Positions 1 to 7,500 of a stretch of 12,697 nucleotides of DNA are shown one piece after another. Position 1 is the stretch's first letter. Each line of letters starts with the position of its first letter. Both the position numbers and the translations under genes were made by a program. The stretch is from CAYMST01 sp964393115 (GTDB lineage Bacteria; Bacteroidota; Bacteroidia; Cytophagales; Cyclobacteriaceae). The notes under the pieces were generated by a model that was not told where the DNA came from, ran no database searches, and saw only the letters and a list, made by a program, of their open reading frames with translations. The stretch covers positions 1 to 12,697 of the forward strand of contig CAYMST010000134.1 in the NCBI GenBank assembly GCA_964393115.1, written 5' to 3'.

Positions 1-692
1 CCAAAGAAGTTTGTATTTACCACGACTCCATCAATTAGCCAGCTGCCATGATCTGGATCGCGGATAGCTGGATCAAGGGAAGTAGGAAATTTTCCGAAAC
101 CGAGTGCGCTCGACGATGACGCATTTACAACAAAAACATTTAAATAATCCGATGTCGGCCATGAGGCCAAGGCGGCAAGCTCTCTAAAGATTGATTTGGC
201 GGTGCTGCTATTCAGTTCATATAATGGTTGGCTCCCATTAACGCGGTGAATACCACTTGTAGGGCGTCCGTGAGGATCTAATGAGGCCATGACAAATTCG
301 ATGCCTGCATCAGCGGCTACGTTTTTAAACATAGGCCTTGTTTCACTCGCATTGGCGTTCGATCTTCTAAAGTCTTCATTGATAGTTTCCAGTTGATCAT
401 AAATGCGGAAATCTGAAATATTCCCTCCAGCACCTATGGGCTCTCCAAAATGAATGATATGGAATACAACTGGGATTCTAAGGATTTTGTCGTTTTGAAG
501 TCTTCCTTGGCTCAGTTTTAGTTTATGCTCGATGATCTTACCGTTGAGCCAGTGCTCAAATTGATGATGTCTATGTTCCGTAGAATCTGGATTTTCGGAT
601 TCATCAAATTCGTTTATACAGAATTTATGAGATTGAGAGTAAGTGGTATATGATAGGAATAGTGCAAAGCAATAGTATAACAGCTTTTTCAT
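1..692 (-). CDS. Secreted M43-family (pappalysin/cytophagalysin-like) zinc metalloprotease, N-terminal part, cut by left edge
   Basis: An open frame runs from an ATG at 692 on the minus strand to the window edge (230 codons, no stop). It begins with a signal peptide (MKKLLYYCFALFLSYTTYSQ, likely cleaved after residue 20). The following segments are typical of the pro-region and early catalytic domain of Bacteroidota M43 peptidases: RIPVVFHIIHFGEPIGAG, then NEDFRRSNANASETRP, then GIEFVMASLDPHGRPTSGIH. The last visible residues, DGVVVNTNFFG, lie just before where this family carries its HExxHxxGxxH zinc site, so the catalytic site and any C-terminal sorting domain are outside the window. The expected role is extracellular proteolysis. 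Family assignment is by recognition of these segments, not by a search. The start is well placed, because the signal peptide begins at the ATG. Confidence 0.85.
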   Translation of the reverse strand, partial: MKKLLYYCFALFLSYTTYSQSHKFCINEFDESENPDSTEHRHHQFEHWLNGKIIEHKLKLSQGRLQNDKILRIPVVFHIIHFGEPIGAGGNISDFRIYDQLETINEDFRRSNANASETRPMFKNVAADAGIEFVMASLDPHGRPTSGIHRVNGSQPLYELNSSTAKSIFRELAALASWPTSDYLNVFVVNASSSSALGFGKFPTSLDPAIRDPDHGSWLIDGVVVNTNFF

Positions 693-830
693 AAATAAGC
701 GTAACAAATTAGGATTAGTATGCCTAAACAACGTGAGCGCGCGTCAATTCATATACTATATGTTTTTTTAAATAAAGTGTGTAGTTGTAAGAGTGAAGGC
801 TAATAAGTATTAAACTGGTCTTGTAGATTT

Positions 831-858
831 TTAAACACTGTTAATTAAACACTGTTAA
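831..858. repeat. Exact tandem duplication of a 14-bp unit
   Basis: TTAAACACTGTTAA occurs twice back to back (831-844 and 845-858). Each unit contains AACA-C-TGTT, arms that are inverted around one base, and the junction forms TTAATTAA. It lies just downstream of the stop codon of the minus-strand membrane protein gene and about 140 bp upstream of the peptidase start. It could be a dimeric regulator site or a chance duplication. It is not followed by a T-run and does not look like a terminator. Confidence 0.6.
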
Positions 859-867
859 TGCTTTTCT

Positions 868-1170
868 TTAGCGTTTTTTGAACACTAGGTTAATGATAAA
901 GAGGATCACAATGGCTCCAAGAGCACTAGTGAGAATGCTTCCAATTATTCCTGCTCCAAAGCTGATACCCAAAAGTCCTAGCAGCCAGTAACCTACAAAA
1001 CCACCAAGAATACCGACGATAATATTACCAACTAACCCTAGGCCACTCCCTTTGAAAATGAGTCCACCAAGCCATCCGGCTACAGCTCCTACTAGATAGA
1101 GTAATGATGATTCCCATGTTTGATAATTTGTTAAATGAATTTTTATAGATCGTCTAGGTGAATTAAACAA
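868..1170 (-). CDS. GlsB/YeaQ/YmgE-family (transglycosylase-associated) small membrane protein; start uncertain
   Basis: The frame encodes a small, very hydrophobic, glycine-rich protein with about three membrane segments. The core reads GAVAGWLGGLIFKGSGLGL, then GNIIVGILGGFVGYWLLGLLGI, and ends in LVFKKR. This is the classic GlsB/YeaQ/YmgE pattern: Gly-zipper membrane helices, a family associated with stress response but of unknown biochemical role. The start is odd. The only in-frame initiator in the open frame is a TTG at 1170, which gives about 22 residues (FNSPRRSIKIHLTNYQTW...) not usual for the family. An ATG at 1117-1115 sits exactly where the family normally starts but is one base out of frame: it reads ATGGGAATC, and losing one G of the GGG run would give MESSLLYLVGAVAGW. 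Either the TTG start is real, or there is a one-base indel (natural or sequencing) at the GGG run. The gene is divergent from the giant gene to its right and codirectional with the peptidase. Confidence 0.8.
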   Translation of the reverse strand: MFNSPRRSIKIHLTNYQTWESSLLYLVGAVAGWLGGLIFKGSGLGLVGNIIVGILGGFVGYWLLGLLGISFGAGIIGSILTSALGAIVILFIINLVFKKR

Positions 1171-1283
1171 ACTGAGTTGATTGATTCACAATTTATTAAT
1201 AGCCAAGATCTACAATTCACCTGTTACTTCATAAATAGATAGGTCTAGTTCCTAAAAAAATAGTTGGGCTAATGCAATTCGTC

Positions 1284-1318
1284 GGTCAAAGACCTGCTTT
1301 TCTGCAGTCTAAAAGCAG
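1284..1318. other. Two adjacent short hairpins
   Basis: GGTC-AAA-GACC (1284-1294) is followed at once by CTGCTTTT (1294-1301), a 9-base loop containing CTGCAG, and the perfect complement AAAAGCAG (1311-1318). Neither strand has a T-run after it, so it is not an intrinsic terminator. It could be a regulator site or a structured leader element; the function is unknown. Confidence 0.35.
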
Positions 1319-1433
1319 CGAAAGTAAACAATGATTTAATGCTCTCAAAGTTCTTGTTATGCAGCATAATGTATTGTAAGAATTTGGTTTTCAGTATGTA
1401 ATGTTTCGTTTGAGAGGTTTGCGATATGGTCAT

Positions 1434-1453
1434 CTTAACCTGTAGTTAACCCC
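1434..1453 (+). promoter_or_regulatory. Pho-box-like tandem TTAACC element (candidate)
   Basis: CTTAACCT at 1434-1441 and GTTAACCC at 1445-1452 are separated by GTA, giving two TTAACC cores with 11-bp period, one helical turn. PhoB/PhoP/SphR-type response regulators bind direct repeats of this kind with this period; the cyanobacterial PyTTAAPyPy(T/A) octamer matches the first unit exactly and the second in all but its first and last bases. An inverted GGGTTAA lies at 1474-1480. The next gene (start 1591) is a predicted secreted phosphoesterase, so phosphate control would make sense. It lies about 140 bp before the start codon and only two units are present; no Bacteroidota Pho box is known to me for comparison. 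Confidence 0.35.
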
Positions 1454-1537
1454 AGCGATCATTCTTTCACCAAGGGTTAATAAAACGGTGATGTCCACCT
1501 TCCATTTAAAGCGATACCAAATAGTCAATTTCACATT

Positions 1538-1552
1538 TCCATTTGTAATGGA
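1538..1552 (+). other. Short hairpin in the leader of the giant gene
   Basis: TCCATT-TGT-AATGGA forms a perfect 6-bp stem with a 3-base loop about 38 bases before the ATG at 1591. If transcribed, it would sit in the 5' leader. It may be chance in A/T-rich sequence. Confidence 0.3.
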
Positions 1553-1590
1553 GTAAAGGAAACAATCATTTCACAAAACCTAGTTAATTT

Positions 1591-4500
1591 ATGTATCGAT
1601 TCTTTACGAAAGTTGGGTTGGTATTCACCTCTGTGTGTTTACTGATCTCTTCACTTTATGCTCAAAGACCAGAGGGAATAGCTGACCTCGAATTGTTGGG
1701 CACATACAGTACTGGTCAGTTTGATGAAAGTGCTGCTGAAATTCCGGCCTATCATGCTGCTAAGCAAAGGTTATATGTCGTAAATGCTCAGTCTGGAAAG
1801 GTTGATGTAATAAGCATCTCAAATTTAGAAAACCCAGAATTAGAGTTCTCTATGGATATAGCTGATCTCACCGACGGGGGGCTGCCTAATAGTGTTGCGA
1901 TCCATGAAAACAAGCTAGCCGTTGCTGTAGAGGCGTCTAACCAACAAGATAGTGGAATGGTGCTTTTACAAGACTTACCAGTAGGTGACGGACCGAGCAA
2001 TAGTGCTGTTTATACCTTCAAAGTAGGGGTGTTGCCAGATATGGTTACTTTTTCTAATGATGGTAAATTGATCATTACAGCTAATGAAGGACAGCCAAGT
2101 GATGATTATTCAGTAGATCCAGAAGGTTCAATTAGCATCATTGACATTTCAAATGGTAGCGAAAATGCGGTGGTTACTACGCTAGACTTTAATGCTTGGG
2201 ATAACCAAAAAGAGAGCTTGATGAACAAAGGAGTTCGTATTTTTGGACCTGGAGCATCTGTTTCTCAAGACTTAGAGCCAGAGTATGTTGCGGTTTCACC
2301 GGACAACTCTACTGCTTTTGTTACCCTTCAGGAAAACAACGCTTTCGCAGTTGTTGACTTGGCTTCTAAATCAATCAAAGATATCATTCCTTTAGGGTAT
2401 AAAAACTGGAATAGAGGAACTCCTAAGACTACCGAATATATCTTGAACGAAGAGGTAGATAACTGGCCATCGTTAGGAACACCTATCTATGAAGGGTTTG
2501 GAAATACCGGCACCGTTATGCTTGGAGGCTTCTCAGGGATGTACTTTGATCATACTTTATCAACTGATGAAGAGTATGTGTTTTTTGCAATTCCAGACCG
2601 TGGTCCTAACGAAGGACATGTAGGTAAGATCGGAACAGCCGCAAACGTCAGACCATTTAAGTTACCCGATTATCAAGGTAGGATCGTTAAGTTTTCTTTG
2701 AATATCAAGACTGGCACTGTTTCTCTCGATTCAGCTGATCAAATATTCTTAACCGCTAAGGATGGAACAACCGCTATTTCTGGAAAAGGTAATATTCCAG
2801 GGCATGATGAAGTGCCTGTTACGGTTACCGATGGTACTGTATATAAGGATAGTACATACTTAAGAGTTTTTGAAGATAACAACAATGTCTATGGCGCAGA
2901 TTCTGTATTCTTCGATGCGCTTACATACGATCGCTACGGTGGTGACTTTGAAGGAGTGCTAAAGGATAAATCAGGCAACTTCTGGATGTGTGATGAACAC
3001 CGCCCTGCTATCTACAAGTTTGACGAGGGAGGTAAGCTAATCGAACGATACGTGCCTCAAGGAACTTCTCTATTGGGTGATTCAGCATTGGTGGTTAATT
3101 CATTTGGTGCGACAGCTCGCGATGCAGGTTTCTTTGGTGCTGAAATATTACCAGAGGTATATCAGAAAAGAAGAGGAAATAGAGGGTTTGAAGCAATTGC
3201 TTATGATTCGGCAAGCAATATCATTTATGCTTTTATACAAACTCCAATGGACAATCCTTCGAGCGCCATTCGACACTCGGATGTCATCAGGATTTTAGGT
3301 GTATCGGCGACGGATGGTACACCTGTTTCAGAGTATGTATACTTATTAGAAAGAAATGCTGCTTCTGGACACGCCCTAAACCGAGTAGATAAAATCGGAG
3401 ATGCGGTTTATACAGGAAACGGTAATTTCTTGGTGTTGGAAAGAGATTCTAGTGATCCTAATAAAGACAGAAGAGGTAAGAAATTTGTATTTGAGATCAA
3501 CATCTCTAACGCCACTAACATTTTGAGCTTAACTATCTCCTCTGAAATGACAGAGAATACGCTGGAGCAAATGACTCCAAAGATGTTGGCTGAAGCGGGT
3601 ATTAAACCCGTCAGAAAAAGAAAGGTAGTAAACCTTCCATCAGTAGGGTATACAGGATCTGATAAGCCAGAAGGAATTGCTTTATTGCCAAATGGTTCTA
3701 TTGCCGTCCTTAACGATAATGATTTTGGTTTAGCAGGTGCTGGAGTTACCGATAAAGAGTCTTTGGGCATCATCTCTTTTGAAGAGGGGAATATGATCGA
3801 TGTTTCCAACAGGGATGATTCTATAAAGTTTAGAAGATGGCCAATATTGGGCATGTATCAGCCAGATGCGATTGCTTCTATGATGGCTGATGGTCAAACG
3901 TACTATTTAACGGCAAATGAAGGAGATGCTAGAGACTATGATACGTTTACGGAGGAGTTTAGAATCAAAGATATTGGAGACGACCTAGCTGGTTACTCGA
4001 TTTCTGAATCTATTGTAAAAGCTGCCGGTTTCGAATCAGCTTCCGATCTTCAAGAAGATGAAAACTTGGGAAGGCTAAGGTTCTCATCCGTAATGGGAAG
4101 AGATACCGCCAACAAAGTTTATGACCAGTTATTTTCCTACGGAGCTAGATCGTTCTCCGTATGGGATGAGTTTGGAAACCTAATCTGGGATAGTGGTGAT
4201 CAATTAGAAAAAATCACAGCAGATGTCCTAGGAAAGACTGGTTTCAACGCTACTAATGACGAGTCAGGTTTTGACGCTAGAAGTGATGACAAAGGACCAG
4301 AGCCAGAAGCGGTAACTATCGCGAAACTAAATGGGCGTCAGTATGCGCTAATAGGTCTTGAAAGAGTAGGGGGAATCATAGTTTATGATGTTACTAAACC
4401 ATGGATGCCGGAGTATGTGACCTACATCAATAACAGAAACTTTGACATCGAGTTCGATCCAGATAACATTGATCAGGATAAGTTAGCAATGGTGGGTGAT

Positions 4501-7500
4501 CTTGGTCCCGAAGGGATCTTGTTTATTGAAGGTAAGTATAGTCCAAATGGTAAGCCAGTGATCGTTGCGGCCAATGAGGTAAGTGGTACGACTTCTATCT
4601 TGGGTATCAATACTAATTTGGATAAAGAATATGGTCCAGCAGCTCTAAATATCGAGTTTGAGGGATCTTATGATTCAGGTTCAGGAGAAGGAGCTGCTGA
4701 AATCTCGGCATACGATCCTGCGTCATATAAGTTATTTACACTCAATGCTGAGGATAGTAAAATTGATATCATCGATATCAAAGATCCTTCTAAGCCTGTA
4801 AAAGTGGACGATATAGATATTTCCAACTTAGGTGGGGGAGTAAACTCCATAGCGCTTAAGAATGGTATGGTGGCTTTGGCCATTGAAGCGGACAATGCAC
4901 AAGAAAACGGAGTTGTTGGCTTATTCAATACGGATGGTGACTCTTTGGCCACCTATGATGCGGGAGCACTGCCCGACATGGTGACGTTTACACCAAACGG
5001 AAAGTATATCTTGGTGGCTAACGAAGGAGAGCCAAGTGATGACTATAAAACGGATCCAGAAGGAAGTGTAACGATTATTAATATTTCTGAGGGAGTAACC
5101 GAGGGAACAGTTACCACAGCTTCATTTACTAGTTTCAATGATCAAAAAGATCAATTAATAGCCAGTGGAGTAAGAATATTTGGGCCAGGTGCTTCTGTCG
5201 CGGAAGACTTAGAGCCGGAGTACATCACCACTACCAATGATTCCATTGCCTATGTCATCTTACAAGAAAACAACGCCTTGGGTATTCTTGATATTAAGAC
5301 ATCGACTATCAAGGAGGTAGTTGCGCTTGGATTCAAGGATTGGTCAGACTTGAAAATTGATGCTAGTAATCGCGATGGGGGTATCAACCTTAAGACATAC
5401 GATAATTTATATGGTATCTATCAGCCAGATGGGGCTACCTCATATGACATCAATGGCAAGACTTATGTGTTCACCGCAAACGAGGGTGATGCAAGAGAAT
5501 ACTTGGTAGAAAATGGTCATGAAGACGAGGCTGCCTGTTTAGCTGACGGCGGTGTTGCTTTCGATATCGACGATGATGATAAGCTTTGTTTCTTTTACAT
5601 CAATGAAGCTAGAATCAAAGATTTGAATTTAGATGCTGCGGTTTTTCCAAATGCCGCTGAGCTTCAGGAAGATGATATGCTAGGAAGGCTAAAAGTGGAT
5701 ACTTCGTTAGGTAAAAATGCCAATGGAGAGTTCGAAAAATTATACGCCTTTGGAGGTCGATCATTCTCGATCTGGAATGGTGAAAATGGTTCGTTGGTTT
5801 GGGACAGTAAGGATGACTTTGAAAGAATATCGTCGGTTAGAGCCAGAGAAATCTTCAATGCTAACGATGGTGGTGATCCAAACGAGTTTGACGATAGAAG
5901 TGATGATAAAGGGGCTGAGCCGGAAAACGTAGTCGTTGGTAAGGTAGCAGGTAAAGTCTATGCATTTGTTGGTCTAGAAAGACAAGGCGGATTCATGGTC
6001 TATGACGTCACTAACCCTGAAGCTCCGAAGTTCGATCAGTACATCAGACAAGAGCAAGGCGATGCGAGTCCTGAAGGAATGATCTTCATCCCAGCCGATC
6101 AAAGCCCAACATTCAATTCGTTGGTGGTGCTATCCAATGAAGTGAGCGGTACAGTGTCCATATACTCTATTGGAGAAGCCGGTAAAAGAGATGACTTTAA
6201 ACTTCAGTTATTACACTATGCGGATGCTGATGGCAATGAAGAAACAGCTTTAGAATCAGTAGATGAGTTTTCTGCACTAGTAAACGAATTTAAGAAGGAT
6301 GACTTCAACGCAAAGAATACATTGTTAGTGACGTCTGGTGATATCACTATACCTGGTCCAAGATACTTTGCTGCTGAACAAAATCAGATTCGTAATATCA
6401 CAGGAAGTAATGAGCCGGGTCATGCTGATATAGCCATTGCGAATGCGCTAGGCGTAGACGCAAGTGCTATCGGTAACCACGAATTAGATATGGGACCAGG
6501 TGAATTTTTTGACGCCGCATTTGGTGTGGAGTCTAGAAATGACATCACATTCCCAGGATCACAGTTCCCTTGGTTAGCGACTAATATTGATTTCTCATCA
6601 GATGGTGACTTCGAAAATATCATCGCTGAAGACGGATTGCTAGTAGACAGTATTAAAAATATGGTGGCCAAGTATACCATTAAGGTATTTGGTAAAGACT
6701 CAGTGGGTATTATCGGTGCTTCTGGTCCTACCTTCCCGAGAATCACCACTACGGGCAGCTTGGTTTTCGTTCCGGGTGTTGAGTTTACCATTGACGAGTT
6801 AGCAGCTGAAATTCAGCCTTCGATTGACGCTCTAAAGGCAAAAGGTGTGAACAAGGTGATTTTACTCTCTCACATGCAGCAGATTTCTATCGAGAAGATG
6901 CTGGCCAATAAACTTGATGGAGTAGATATTATCGTAGCTGGTGGTTCGAACGCAAGAATGGGGGATGATAATGATGTTCTTTACACAGGTGATGAGTCAT
7001 TTGATGAGGAATATCCTTTCATTACGAATTCTGACAAGGGTGAGCCGGTAGCAGTAGTTAACGTAGATGGTGATTATAAATACTTAGGTAGGCTAGTGGT
7101 GAAATTCAACTCAGCAGGTAGAATTATTCCATCTTCCATAGATCCAGCAGTAAGTGGTGCTTATGCAACATCAGCTGCTAAGGATAAGATGCCAATTGCT
7201 AAAGTAGTTGAGATAAGAGACTCTTTGAGAAGTGTTATCAATGCGCAATTCAGTAATGTGATTGGTTACAGTAGCGTATATCTTGATGGTAGAAGAAGTC
7301 AGGTGAGGACAGAAGAAACCAACTTAGGTAACTTGACCGCTGATGCCAATCTTTGGTATGCTAACCAATTAAACCCCACTGGCGATGATGCTGTTTCAGT
7401 GTCTATCAAAAATGGTGGTGGTATCAGAACGGATATCGGTAGAGTGATCGTTCCGCCAGGATCAAACGACCCAAGTGAAATTCAGTTCTTAGCGCCTGCT

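Larger units (their letters stand above)
1171..1590. other. Intergenic region between divergent genes; inverted repeats, no gene seen
   Basis: No coding frame longer than about 20 codons is visible, apart from the shadows of the neighbours. The region should hold the promoters of the minus-strand membrane protein gene and the plus-strand giant gene. It contains the hairpin pair at 1284-1318, the TTAACC elements at 1434-1453, their inverted partner at 1474-1480, and a short hairpin at 1538-1552. I could not find a convincing match to the Bacteroidota promoter consensus (TTG, spacer, TAnnTTTG) for either gene. Confidence 0.6.

Noticed and set aside
1273..1335. 20-codon plus-strand frame starting with ATG in the intergenic region
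   Set aside because: It is too short, has no recognisable feature, and overlaps the hairpins, which explain the base pattern better.
3408..3854. 148-codon open frame on the minus strand inside the giant gene
   Set aside because: It is antisense to the phytase-like domain, which is clearly coding on the plus strand; the antisense product has no recognisable domain or signal.
6420..6791. 123-codon minus-strand open frame
   Set aside because: It lies antisense to the conserved GNHE region of the metallophosphatase and is a shadow of its codon usage.
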